Shown here piece by piece: positions 53,447 to 64,000 of a stretch of DNA of 64,000 nucleotides. Numbering within the stretch: the first letter of the stretch is position 1; every line of letters starts with the position of its first letter. The notes beneath the pieces were generated by a model. That model was given only the letters and a program-made list of their open reading frames with translations, was not told where the DNA came from and made no database searches. The translations under genes were made by a program, and so were the position numbers. The DNA comes from Pedinophyceae sp. YPF-701 (Eukaryota > Chlorophyta > Pedinophyceae): the NCBI GenBank assembly GCA_916048055.1, contig CAJZHL010000003.1, positions 1,612,001 to 1,676,000 on the forward strand, written 5' to 3'.

Positions 53447-55465
53447 TCACGTAAACACCTGCCCCGTCAGCGTGCGCTCGAGCGAGTGCCTCAGCGCCCC
53501 GGCCTCCGACAGCCGGTTGCCCTCGAGGTGCGCCTCCGCGAGGCCCGGCGCGCCGCACAGCGAGCGCCCCAGCTGCCGCGCGCCCGAGTCGGACAGCTCG
53601 TTGCGGTGCAGGTAGAGCAGCACGAGCGCCTGGCTCCCGCTGAGCGCGTCCGACAGCGCCGCCGCGCCCTCGTCGCTCAGGCCGTTGCCGTGCAGCGCGA
53701 GCGTCGACAGGTGCCGCAGCTGCGCCAGCGCCGGCGCCAGCGCGCGCGCGCCCTCGTCGCCCAGCGCGCACCGCCCGAGCGCGAGCCGCCAGAGCCGGCC
53801 CGCGCACGCGAGCGACGCCCCGAGCGCCGCCGCGCCCTCCGCGCCGACGTCCGGGTTCCGCGACAGGTGCAGGTCCGTCACGTCCACCGCGCGGCGCAGC
53901 ATGCGCGCCAGCGCGCGCGCGCCCTCCACGCCGCACCCGACGCCCTCGGCGCTGAGCGTGCGCAGCGCGAGCGCCGAGCGCTGCGTCGGCCCGATCGCCT
54001 CGAAGATCGCCGCGGCCCCGGCGTCCCCGATGTCGCGGTTGTTGTCGATGCACAGCCGCTCGAGCGGCGCCTGCGAGGCGCGGAGGGCCGCGGCGAGCGC
54101 GACGGCGCCGGCCTCCCCGATGGCGTTGTCGTTCAGCTGGAGCGTGCTCAGGCGCTGCAGGGACGCCACGCTCGACGCGAGGGCCAGCGCGCCGGGGGCC
54201 CCCAGGCCGACGCGCTCCAGCAAGAGCCTGGAGAGCCGCCGGGTGTGCCGCAGCGCCCTGCCGACGGCCTCTCCGCCCTGCGGCGGGCACGGAGCGAGCT
54301 GGCGGGGCGCGTGGGCGAGCGGAAACGCGAGGCGGTTGGAGATTGGGGGTTCGAGGCGGCCGGGGGCGGGCGCGCACCTCGTCGCCGAGGTCGTTCTCGT
54401 AGAGCCCGAGGACGTCGAGGTCCGGCACGCGCTCGAAGCCGCGCGCCAGGGCCTCGGCGCCGGCGGCGGAGAGGTGGTTGCGCCCCAGGCTGAGCACCGT
54501 CAGCTTCGGGGTGTGCCCCTGGGCGATCGCGTCGCCGATCGCCGCGGCTCCAACGTCTCCGATCGCGTTCCTGCACGCGGGGGGCGAACAGTCCAACGCG
54601 GTCTGCTGCGGCGGAGCGCGGCGGTGGTAGCATGCCCGCCGCGGCGTCGTTGGCGCCCGCCGCGCGAGCGCCGCGGACGACGCGGCCTCGCCGCCCCCCC
54701 TGGCGACCGAACACGAACTGGCCGTCGAGGTGGCGCGCCGCATCGCGCAGAGCGAGCGCCGGGTGCCGCACCACCGGGCGAGATTCACTGCGGGAGCAGA
54801 GATCCCGTGGCCGCACGCAGGGCGGCGCGACACGCCCCACGGGCCGCGACGGCACGCTGCCCGGTGGAGCGCCATGCGGTGTGTCGGTGCGGGAGCACGC
54901 GGGGCGCGGCGCACCTGGAGAGCGCCAGCTCCCTCAGCACGCCGCAGTGCGCGAGGGCGGCGGCGAGCTCCGCGACGCCGCCGTCGCCTAGCTCGTTGTC
55001 CAGCGCCCGGAGGACCTTGAGCTTGTGCCCCGCGTGCGGCAGGGAGGCCGCGAGCGCGCGCGCGCCGTCGCCGTCGAACCCGGGCTCCCCAGACAGGTCG
55101 ACGGAGTCCTCGCTCGCGCAGCCCCCGGCGCCCATGATCGCCCGGACGGTCTCGCGGGTGCCGAGCGAGACGCGCGTGCCCCACGCGCGCTCCCACTCGA
55201 AGTACGCCGCGACGGCCGCGCGGGCGTCGACCACGGCGCCCGCCACGCCGGTCGCTGCGCTGTGCGCGGTCGTCGCCGCGTCGCTCCCGGCCTCGTCGGC
55301 CTCCGCGGGGTCGCGCTTGGACTGCTGGCGCCGCATGGACTTCCGGAACGACAAACGCTCGACCAGGGACCGCGTCGGGCGAGGAGGCGTTTCTGCGGCG
55401 GAGAGCTGTCCGCGCTCCACCGCGGCCGCCCCCTCGCTTTCCACGCGCGATGCGCCCGCTCCCAT
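53447..55465 (-). CDS. LRR_RI protein, probably N-myristoylated
   Basis: Exons to 54915, 54570-54378 and 54277-53447, phases 2 and 0. I chose the ATG at 55465 because it gives MGAGASR, an N-myristoylation signal, with 524 residues in all; an in-frame ATG at 55717 would add 84 Pro/Arg-rich residues that look untranslated. After a basic region (SLVERLSFRKSMRRQQSKRD) come many RI-type repeats such as GDVGAAAIGDAIAQG, LTVLSLGRNHLSAAGAEALA and LSTLALHGNGLSDEGAAALS, as in NLRC3-like horseshoes but without a NACHT domain. Myristate and basic residues suggest attachment to a membrane face. Binding partner unknown. Confidence 0.8.
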
Positions 55466-56065
55466 CGCGAATCGATCGCGGACAGCCGAGCGAGCGAGGT
55501 TTCGCGGGAAAAGCGCGCCCGTCCGAGCCGGGGCGGCGGCGGGATCTGACAGATCGTGTGTGTGCTCCGCGAGGGCCGCGCTCGCGTGCGCGCGGGGTCG
55601 ATCGAGGGCGCGTGGGGGGCGGAGTGGCGGCGGAGCATGGGCGGCGGCGCCGATGGACCCGCGCGAAGGCGCGGGGGCCGGCCGGCGGCCTGATGACGGT
55701 GGCCCTTGGGTGGCCATGAGTCACGGGGGGGGCGTCGCGGCACCAGCGGCGGAAACTTACTTCGCCGGGCCGCCGAGCGCGCGCGTGGCAGCTCGAACTT
55801 GCGCTGGAAGAGGAAAGCTGCGCGGCCGAACCGTCTGGTGGTGCGCGTCGCGAGCTGGTGGGGCAAACAGGAGGCTCCGGCGGTGTCCGCGGTCACGAGG
55901 ACGCTGTTCTTGCGCGGCAGTCTTGCGCGGAAGAGCTGCTTTGTTGCGGCGTGGGAACGCGGACCTGAGTGCACGGCGACCGGGCGGGAGAGGCCGCGAC
56001 TCGTGTCTGGGTGGAGCAGCGGGGCCCCGCCAGGCCGCACACGCGCACGATCCTGCGCCTCAACC
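55466..56065. promoter_or_regulatory. Divergent region between LRR_RI gene and gene at 56066
   Basis: About 600 bases between two opposite start codons. It includes the possible 84-codon N-terminal extension of the LRR_RI gene (to 55717). No TATA box was seen. Two promoters are inferred from layout only. Confidence 0.35.
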
Positions 56066-57096
56066 ATGTCCGGCCGCTACCCAAACCTAGACGCGGCGCC
56101 CCAGCCGAGCGCCGGCCCCGGATCCTACGCGCCGCAGAGTCACCGTGCCCACCAGGTGGGTGCGCCTCTCACACCCGTCCCGCGGGCGCGCAGGCGCCGC
56201 CAGACGCCCCGAACCCACCGCACCGCGTACCACCGCATCCACGTCGCCCTCTCGCACCGTCCCGCGAGCGCCACCGCCCCCACAGCCGCCAGGCGCCCCC
56301 GCGTTCCATGCCGCCACACCACCCACACGTCACGGCCGCCACACACCAGCCCTCCCCCCGCCGGCGACCCCGGTCCACCGTGCAGGGCGGACGCATCCCG
56401 TCCGCGGGCCCCGCCCGCTCCCAGCCGCGCTTCCGTGTGTCTGACAAGTACAAACTTGCGCCGCCCGTCGAGGTACGCCCGCCGGCGACGACGCCCGCGA
56501 CGACGCACGCGCGCCCGCTCGCGCTCTCGCAGCAGACGGACCGTGCGCGTCGCCCCCAGGACGCGCAACTCGGCCCCAAGACACAGTCATCGCCATCCAG
56601 CCGCAACCCCCCCTCCTCTCCCGGCCTGACGTGAGAGAGCTGCTCGCTCGGAACGTTGTCGTCCCCGCAGGTGCCGGAGTCGGCGATGGGCGACATTCCG
56701 CGCGCGCAGCCGTCCTTCGACACCGCGCTGGAGCAGGAGATGCTCTCGCAGGGGCCGCAGGCGTCGTCGCGGGCGTCCTGCGCGATCACGCGCGACGCGA
56801 TGAAGGCGGCCCTCGCGGCCCACAAGCGCCACGTCGCGGGGTTCACGGCGCTCGGGCTCGCGGAGAGCGCGGTGCGGCTGTCGGTGGTGGTGGCGCCGGT
56901 GGGCAGCGGGTCGAGCGGGGGCAGCGCGGGGCGCGTGCTGGACTTCTGCGCGTCGATGGAGCGCCTGGCGTCGCTCGGGATCAGCGAGGACGTGGCGGTG
57001 GGCGCACTCGCGACGCTGGGGGTGCCCGGGCCGAAGGACGCCGCCTTCCATGCCGTGGTCGACGCGTGCATCGCCTCGTCCGCAAGGGACCGGTGA
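56066..57096 (+). CDS. 200-residue protein of unknown family with helical C-terminus
   Basis: Exons 56066-56155, 56386-56472 and 56671-57096, all phase 0. The N-terminal 60 residues are disordered with Tyr/Pro (MSGRYPNLDAAPQPSAGPGS) and SDKYKLAPPVE. The last exon has an alpha-helical region (ITRDAMKAALAAHKRHVAGF) and a terminal segment (ERLASLGISEDVAVGALATL) whose pattern resembles a UBA three-helix domain, weakly. No catalytic motif. The clean exon phases and strong splice sites support a real gene. An adaptor-like role in ubiquitin binding is only a guess from the C-terminal pattern. Confidence 0.55.
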
Positions 57097-57381
57097 GGGC
57101 CGCGCGCGCGAGAGCGACGCATCTCGCTGATGCCCGGACATGGAGAGAGTGCTGACGCGCGCGCTGCTTGTTTCAAGGGCGCCGCTGCCGGACTCCGTCA
57201 GGGCGGGGAGGTCCCACATGTGGCAAGGGTGCTGGTTGCGTGTACATTGCGGGCCGCGTGTGAGGGCGCCGACGATTCGTCTGTTCGGTTCACGGTCTCG
57301 CGGATATGGAGCAGGGTCACCCAGGTGCGGGGCCGCCAGCGACGTGCCGCTTCGCTTTCGAATTGTGCTGCTTTGCTTTGG

Positions 57382-58929
57382 ATGCAGCTTCCTCCCGGCG
57401 ACGTTTCGCGCGGAACACCCTGCGCTGCAGACGTTCTCGGGCCGCAAGGAGCCGGTGCGGCGGATGCGTGGGCGGGGGAGGGCGGCGCGTCGGGGAGCAG
57501 CGAGCTGGTGCGCCCCGAGTCGGACACCAAGGCGTTTGCATTTCCCTAGGCGAGCCGATTGCACTCGCGGGCGCATCAGCCCGCCTCGTCGGCACCCCCA
57601 GCCTCGACGCGGGTATCCGCTTCCGGCTGCCGCGATTACATTCTCCAGCCCCCGCCTCGAACGTTCGCAACGTTACTGTTTCTGTTTCTGCAGCAACGAG
57701 AGCTTAAGGACTACCTCCTTCAGCCCGAAAACAGGCCCGTCCTCGAAGCCATCCAGCGCAAAGAGCACCTCCAGGCCGTCAAGGACGAGGAACGCAGGCT
57801 CGGACTCCTCCTGAAGGTGTGCGGGGCGCCCGTCCAACCTCGCCATGAGGGCAAACCCGCAACAACAACACTGCGAACCCCTCCCGCTCGAGCCGGGCCG
57901 GTCGCACCGAACCTCACCCCCCTCCGCGCACGTGTCCCTCGCAGGACCGCATCCTCCGCAGCAGCCCCGAGGTCCGGCAGGCCCTGGGCCCCCTCGTGGG
58001 CATCCCCGTCCTGCGGCGCATCATGCTGACCTTCATGAGCGACCCGAGCGGCGACTTCGAGCGCTGGGCGGCCAACCCGTACGTCCAGCGCGTCCTGCGC
58101 GGCGCCGCGGAGGCCATCGGGCGCGGAGTCGTCAGCGAGGCCGACATCGAGCAGTCGATGCTGGCCAGCCTGAAGGACCCTCGCGGCGCGGGACACCAAG
58201 AGTTCGCGGCGAACGCGCACAGGAAGGTCGGGCACACACGTCCGCAGTAGTCCTGCTGTGCGGGCCAAGGATGCAAAGCTGTATAGCTGTATAGTACCAA
58301 CAATTACCAAACACCGCTCTTCGACGTCGAAAAAGTCGCTTTTCTGAAAGGGAGCCAGTTCGTCTGAAAGGCCGCGCCCCTCTCTCCTGCCGCAGGCGTA
58401 CCTGCCGGCGGAGACGCTCGTGTCGGCGCTGAACGAGCATGTCACGGAGCGCCGCCTGGCCGCAGCGCACACCGCTGCGGGCCGCCACGCCGACGCCCTG
58501 GCGTGCCTCGTGCGCGCCGTCGCCATCACCGGGTACGTCGCGGGCCTGACGCAGCCCGACCAGGCCGAGGTCGACCGCAACCACGCCGAGGCCAACCTCG
58601 AGCTCGCCCGCGCCCGCGCGGCCCTCAAGGAGTGGGGCGCGGCGGCGCGCACGTGCGAGGACGCGCTGGCCGCTGCGGACCGCGTGGGCGGGGAGTGCTG
58701 GGTGCGGGGCGCGGCGCTGCTGCTGCGCGGGGTGTGTCGGGCGCAGCGGGGCGACCACGTGCAGGCGGAGGAGGACTTTGGCGCGGCGCTGGAGGCGGGG
58801 GCGGCGCGGGCGGACGTGGAGGGGGAGCGGGCGCGGGCGGCGGCGATGAGGGCGGAGGGGGAGCGGAGGGAGCGCCGGACGTTCTGGGGGGTGCTGGGGC
58901 ACTTTGAGCAGCAGCGGGGGGGTTCGTGA
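57382..58929 (+). CDS. TPR-containing protein
   Basis: Exons 57382-57507, 57694-57816, 57945-58226 and 58396-58929, phase 0 throughout, 354 residues. The middle part (QQRELKDYLLQPENRPVLEA, RILRSSPEVRQAL and NPYVQRVLRGAAEAI) resembles the Asp-Pro/STI1-type helical motif of co-chaperones. The last exon encodes TPR-like helix pairs: RRLAAAHTAAGRHADALACL, ANLELARARAALKEWGAAAR and AALLLRGVCRAQRGDHVQAE. A chaperone-adaptor role is inferred. The third donor (AAG|GTCGGG) is weak, and exon 1 is chosen by phase (CTG|GTGCGC), so both ends of the model need transcript evidence. Confidence 0.6.
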
Positions 58930-59111
58930 GCGAGGGGGGGTGAGATGCGACGGGGGGGGGCGGGCGTGGCGTCAGAGCCAGCGCGAGAGCATGTGAGGAA
59001 GAAGAAGGCTGGCCCGCATCGATGCGACGACATACCAGAGTTCCCTTGCCGTGCTGTCCCTCGGTCCCCTGCTGCGAAATGTCGCTGTTATAGACCTGAC
59101 CGGGTCGCTTG

Positions 59112-60641
59112 ATGGCATACCTTCTCATGGAACTGGGCGTCCGACCACCCTCCGTGTCCGTTCCGTCGTTCAAGCGGACGGCGTGCGCTGCTCTCAGAGG
59201 CGGAGCAGACGAGCGACGCGTCCGCGCCGCGCCGGGCCCGCCCGCCGAGCTCCGTTGGGACGGCGAGCTTCAAGAACTGCGGCAGCTGGTCCGGGAGCGC
59301 GGCGGGTGGACCACGCCGCACCTGCGCCTGCAAGACCCGGCACCCAGCAGCGGCGTCAGGGGCCTCGTCGCCACGCGAGGTACAAACGCCCCTGCAGCCC
59401 CCACCGCCGTACGACGGGGATGCAGAGCACGAGCTCGTGCCGGCCACGTCAAGCTTGCACGCCTCGTCGCGGGCAACCGCGTAGACAAATGCATGCAACG
59501 CAACGACCAGGGCAACACACACGCCTGCGGTCGTTCCCGGCGAAACAGAGCACCGCTGCCCCGCGAGCGCTCGCAGACCTCGCGCCAGGCTCTCCGATCC
59601 TCGTCGCGCCGCCCTCGCTCTTCATCTCGGCCACGTCAGCTGCGGAGGCCATCAACGCGCACCTGGACTCCCCCCGCGCCGGCCTCCTCCAAGACAAGGA
59701 GGCCCTGGCGCTGTACCTCGCGCTAGAGCGCAGCGCGGCTGCGCAGGGCGCGTCACCGCTGCGTGCGTACCTCGCGCTCCTGCCGCACGAACCGTCCACC
59801 CCATGGCGCGACTGGCAGGGGGGGTGTGAGGACCCAGCCGCGCTGGCGGCGTCCGTGCCGAGGGAGCTGGCGGGCCGCATGGACGAGAAGGGGTGGGCGG
59901 CGGCGGTGGAAGCGCACCGAGACGGCGTCGAGGCGCGGCTGAAACGAATGGCAGCGGTGTGCCGCAAGAGAGCGCATGTGGCCCGCGGGGACATGTTGTG
60001 GGGGCTCGAGATGGTGATGTCGCGCGCGTTCAGGGTGAGTAAGGTCGTTTCGCTGCCTGCATGCATGGACAAGCGCGACGCGTCGCGCGACGCGGGTCGT
60101 GACACGTGCGTGATTGCAGCCGTGGCCGGGCGCGGAGGCGGCGCTCATTCCGTACTTGGACCTGCTCAACCACAGCGACGCGCGGGCGGCGGACGGGGCG
60201 CCCGACCCCGCCTCGCGGCGAGAGAGCGCGACCCGACCTGCTCCTCTTGCGAAGCTGCTCGGAGAGCCCGAGGAGGTCGCGAACGCCATCCGTGCCGCAC
60301 GGGGCGTGGGCTGCACGGAGGCAGCGGACGCAGCGGACGCTGCGCAGGCTTCGGGCCCCGTCTTTGCACTCACCATCCAGCGGACTGCTGCTGATGTGTC
60401 GACCGCTGGGCTGCGGGCGGGCGAGGAGGTACGCGGTGGCTGTGTTGCAGCTTGCTGCGTCCCCGTCGCTGCAGTGTGCGCGCCAGTCGACCGGGGTTTG
60501 TCGTGCCGCAGCGTCAACCCATCTTTGTGGTTCACGCGCGTGTGTCCGCAGGCGATCTACGACTACGGGGACTGGCGGTCGCGGGAGGCGAACGACGACG
60601 ACCGGGAGCGCGCAGCACGCTTCCTTGCATGCGGATTCTGA
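59112..60641 (+). CDS. SET-domain lysine methyltransferase of the LSMT/SETD3-6 class, short form
   Basis: Exons 59112-59379, 59577-60034, 60120-60428 and 60552-60641, 374 residues. The first join gives GLVATRDLAPGSPILVAPPS, matching the start of the SET domain in Rubisco LSMT and relatives. The long insert (iSET) is in exon 2. Exon 3 has ALIPYLDLLNHSDARA, the NHS cofactor motif, and RAGEE; exon 4 supplies the conserved Tyr in AIYDYGDW. The protein ends at FLACGF, where family members continue with a roughly 100-residue substrate-binding domain, so this one lacks it. The donor is S-adenosylmethionine; substrate unknown. The start ATG at 59112 is plausible but not proven. Confidence 0.82.
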
Positions 60642-60797
60642 TCTTTTTGCTCGGCGGCAAGACACATGTCAGTGCCTGGAGACGTAACAGGAGGAGGAGA
60701 GCCGATGCCCACAGCCCGACCGAACGATGAGGCAGCCGGACGCACGTGAATCGCATCACAGCAGGGCCGTCGGCGGGCTCCTAGTCCCGCCGCCGCC

Positions 60798-62495
60798 TCA
60801 CAGCAGCACCTCCTCCTCGCGCCCCTCCTTCTCCGCCACCTCCAGGTCCCGTTTGTCCCCCAGGCGAGAAACCAGGTCTCGCACCTGCTCGCCAGTCAGG
60901 CTCTCCTTCTCGAGCAGCTCGTCGACGAGCGCCTCGAGCGCCGCGCGGTTGCGCACGAGCATCGCGCGCGCGTCGTCGTACGCCTCGCTCAGCAGCGCCG
61001 TCATCTGCTCGTCGCAGCCCGCATGCGTGCTCCCCGACACCGTGTCGGGCACCACCTGGAACGTCTTCTTCGCTCCGCCGACGCCCTGCGAGTCACAGCA
61101 CGAGTCCGAGTGCGTGACCGGGGGCAGCGGAGCGCATGCGGGCCGAACAGTGCGACGGATGCACAGCCTGGGAAACAGTGGGGTTTGCGGGGAGGTGGTT
61201 GGTGATGCCGCCGGGCAGCGTCGCACCTCGAGCTTCCGGGCAATGGTGCGCGGCGCGGCGTTCGAGCCGTTGTGGCCGATCAGGGCCTCCGACACGACGA
61301 GCTTCTCCACGATGCGCCGTGCATTCACCAGTCTCCGTTGGTTGATGGACGACAGCTCGTCCACGCCCAGCAACACCTCCTCCGCGGCACGACCTGCAGA
61401 GACATGCGTGAACGCTCTCGCTGAGCAGCTGGGCGGCGGGCGAGGAAACCACGACTGAAATGCACTCATGAAGTGTTGAGTGGAGGAGTGAGATGTCTCC
61501 TGCGGTGCTGCAGCTAGGTCCCGGACGTGCATCGACACGGTGATCCGCAACAAGCAGCACGCGCGTCGCGGAGCTGGCGCTCCACGCGCCCGCAGGCGTC
61601 CGCGGGCCTCCAGCGCCCGGCGCTGCACCGGGACGGCGCAGCGCGGCGCCGGAGGGCACCGCACTCAGTCTGCCATGCGTGTAACGGCTCGTGGCGCACG
61701 GAAGAAGCCGCCGCGGCCTGACTGACGACATGGGCGGGCGCCGCGCGCGGCGCATCGCGTACAAAACACGCGAGGCCAAGAAGCACATGCGCGCGAGTGT
61801 GACACGTGCCTGCGAGCTCCATCCGCAGCTGCTCCTCGAGGTACCTCCGCGTGAAGAGCTTCGTCGCCTCGCGCTGCTCGCAGATCTTGAGCACGGTGTG
61901 CCCCAGCGGGTGCTTCTCGCGCGGGACGATCGTCGCGCTGCTCACCTCCTCCAGGGAGGGCATCAGCGTGGCGATGACGCACGTCGCCGCCTCCTGGATC
62001 GCCATGCGCCGCAGGCGGTCCGCGCCGCGCACGTGCACGCGCGGCCCGAGCCGCTCGTACTCCAGCGCCCGCCGCAGGTCGTCCTGCGTGATGGTCGCCG
62101 TTTCGCGCACGACGTTCCCCTCCGCGTCGAGCTCCGCGCGCTGCCCCGCGATGACCGCCGCCTGGTTGATCAGGTTCGCGAGCTGCGCGCCGGAGTACCG
62201 CTGCGTCTCGAACGCGATGCTCCGCAGGTCCAGCGCGTCAATGTCGCACACCTTGTTCCGCAGGTGCACCTTCATCACCTCGATGCGCCCGTCGAAGTCC
62301 GGCACGTCGACGTACACGATGCGGTCGAACCGCCCCGGCCGGATCAGCGCCGGGTCCAGGATGTCCTTCCGGTTCGTCGCCGCGATGACCACCACGTCCG
62401 TCTCCGAGTCGAACCCGTCCATGCACGACAGCATCTGGTTGAGCGTCTGGTCGCGCTCGTCGTTGCCCTGCGCGCCGCCGCGGACGCGCCCCACC

Positions 62496-62527
<32 letters not shown>

Positions 62528-64000
62528 CGCCAGCGCGCGCGCCGACGCAAACAGGTCGCGCACGCGCGCCGCGCCGACGCCGACGAACATCTCCACGAAC
62601 TCCGACGCGTTCACGGACAGGAACTCCGCGCCGGCCTCGCCCGCCACCGCCCGCGCCAGCAGCGTCTTGCCCGTCCCCGGGGGACCGCACAGCAACACCC
62701 CCTTGGGCATCTTCGCGCCCGACGCCTTGAAGCGGTCGCCCTCGACGAAGAAGTCCACCACCTCCTGCAGCTCCGCCTTGGCCTCCCCGATGCCCGCCAC
62801 GTCGTCGAAGAACACCTCGCTGTCGTCGTCCTGCACCTTGGTCCCGCGCTGCCGCAGCTTCCGCTTGAGCTCCTGCGCGCGGTAGTTCTTCGTCGCGGGG
62901 CTCTTCCGCTTCACCGTGCGCATCTGCAGCATCCGCTGCGCCGACTCCATCTCCGAGAGGCCCTCCTCCTCCCTGGCTGCCTCGCGCGCCGCCTGCGCGG
63001 CCTCCTGCTGCTTCTTGAACTGTTCGCGCGTGTTGACGCGGAGCTCCGTCTTGACGCCGAAGAGCCCGACGTCCTCGCCCGCGGCCTTGCGCTTGCGCTG
63101 CGCCGCGGCGATGATCTCGTCGACGTCCTCCTCCGTGAAGAGGTCCTGCATGTTGTTGCGCTTGAGGCGCTCCATGATCTGCGCCTTCGTCGCGCCGCGC
63201 TCCGCCATGAACTGCGCCTCGTACATCCGCGTGTCCTCCTTCTGCACGCGCGCTCGGACGGCGCGGACGCGCGCTCAGATCGGCCCAGCGGCGATTGCGC
63301 AGGCATCGCGAGCGGTGGCGCGCGGATCGGCGCGAGGGACGCGCATCGGTTTGTGTGTCGTGGTGTGCGGTGGGGTGTAGGACCACTGCGAAACCCGCCG
63401 CGGCTGGAAGGGCCACGTCAGGTGCTTAAAGGCCCCCTGGTGACGTCGTCACCCTGGTTCTGTTGCATCGCGCGGACGCACCGGCACCACAGCCCCGGGG
63501 CGGCAGATACAGAACCTCCCCGGGGCCGTGCAGGTGTTTATTTGCGTGCGTAAACCGTCGTCGCCCGAAACAACAACAACGAGCAACACCGGCAGCAGCA
63601 ACCTGCTCCGTCGCCGGTGTGTGCGGCCAAGAGGCATCAGCGCCCCTAGCAGGCGCGGGCGTCCCGGCCGATCGCGCTCGAGAGCGGGGCGGGTGGCGCA
63701 GCAGCAGGTTGGGCGCACCTGTTTGGCCTGGCTGCGTTTCCGCTCGTCACGCTCATACGCCCTGACGTCCGCGCGGTCGCCCTTATCGCCCTTGAGGTGC
63801 GACGCGTACTGCGCCGCCGCCCAGATGATCAGGAGACCGATCGCGGGGATGCCCTGCAACAAACAGTTGGGAAACCTCGACTTCCGTCAACCCGACACAC
63901 TCAGTCTAGCGCGCGCCTCCGCAGACGCGCACCGCGGCGTCCCCGGCCCTCCCGTGCACGCTCACCTTGTTGAAGAAGGTCATCATGGCCTGGCTCGGCT
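60798..64000 (-). CDS. FTSHI2: FtsHi2-like AAA pseudoprotease of the chloroplast (5' end beyond window)
   Basis: Exons in the window: 64000-63966 (partial), 63853-63719, 63241-61810, 61393-61227 and 61085-60798, phases consistent. A membrane segment ([17 protein letters not shown]) is followed by a charged linker, then the AAA domain: GPPGTGKT (Walker A, 62686-62663), [12 protein letters not shown] and RPGRFDR. The zinc site HEAGH of active FtsH reads QEAAT (plus strand 61982-61996), so it cannot be a metalloprotease. Arabidopsis FtsHi2 has a similarly lost motif, and the C-terminal region ([20 protein letters not shown]) aligns with it as I recall. Plant FtsHi proteins belong to the Ycf2/FtsHi motor that pulls preproteins into chloroplasts. 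The intron after LAG starts GCACGT, a GC donor. Confidence 0.87.

Noticed and set aside
61691-63553. 620-codon plus-strand frame opposite FtsHi2
   Set aside because: Antisense of an unmistakable AAA domain; composition is typical of a GC shadow.
1-64000. CRISPR arrays, rRNA genes, prokaryotic operons or riboswitches
   Set aside because: No regularly spaced repeats, no rRNA-like sequence, and introns with eukaryotic splice sites throughout.

Overview
This window reads as nuclear DNA of a very GC-rich eukaryote of the green lineage, most likely a compact-genome green alga. The evidence is a plant-type TPLATE adaptor subunit, an FtsHi2-type pseudoprotease, a plant-type STEEP1/DUF167 protein, a LSMT-like SET methyltransferase, remnants of a SnRK1 kinase, and an intron-containing tRNA-Phe. 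Genes carry short introns (about 60 to 300 bases) with donors mostly of the form GTGCGC or GTGAG, and acceptors ending GCAG. I joined exons by hand from splice-site consensus, phase continuity and remembered family alignments; no search was run.

Left part, 1 to about 27.4 kb, is mostly conserved housekeeping genes: a partial Ser-rich protein, STEEP1/DUF167, a small membrane protein, branched-chain aminotransferase, a DUF1295 membrane enzyme, TPLATE (with an apparent one-base frameshift), an LRR protein with an exact 405-base tandem duplication, a SMYD-type methyltransferase, a divergent scramblase/MBOAT acyltransferase pair (both act on membrane phospholipids), and an LRR_RI protein.

Middle part, about 27.4 to 45 kb, is accessory: a retroelement C-terminal remnant, a 1140-residue protein with an acidic tract, Cys clusters and an HNH-like motif, two close paralogues of an unrecognised three-exon gene, two decayed SnRK1 C-terminal fragments sharing the same frameshift, an interrupted tRNA-Phe gene, and long stretches without genes. 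From 45 to 51 kb lie two more LRR genes with F-box-like N-termini, embedded in a mosaic of repeat copies.

Right part, 52 kb to the end, is dense again: a small two-exon protein, a probably myristoylated LRR_RI protein, a 200-residue protein, a TPR protein, a SET-domain methyltransferase that stops just after the SET domain, and an FtsHi2-like AAA protein whose zinc-protease motif is destroyed and which runs off the right edge. Three introns appear to use GC donors. The least explained parts are the unknown gene pair at 36 and 42 kb, the HNH-like gene, and the repeat-driven LRR genes.
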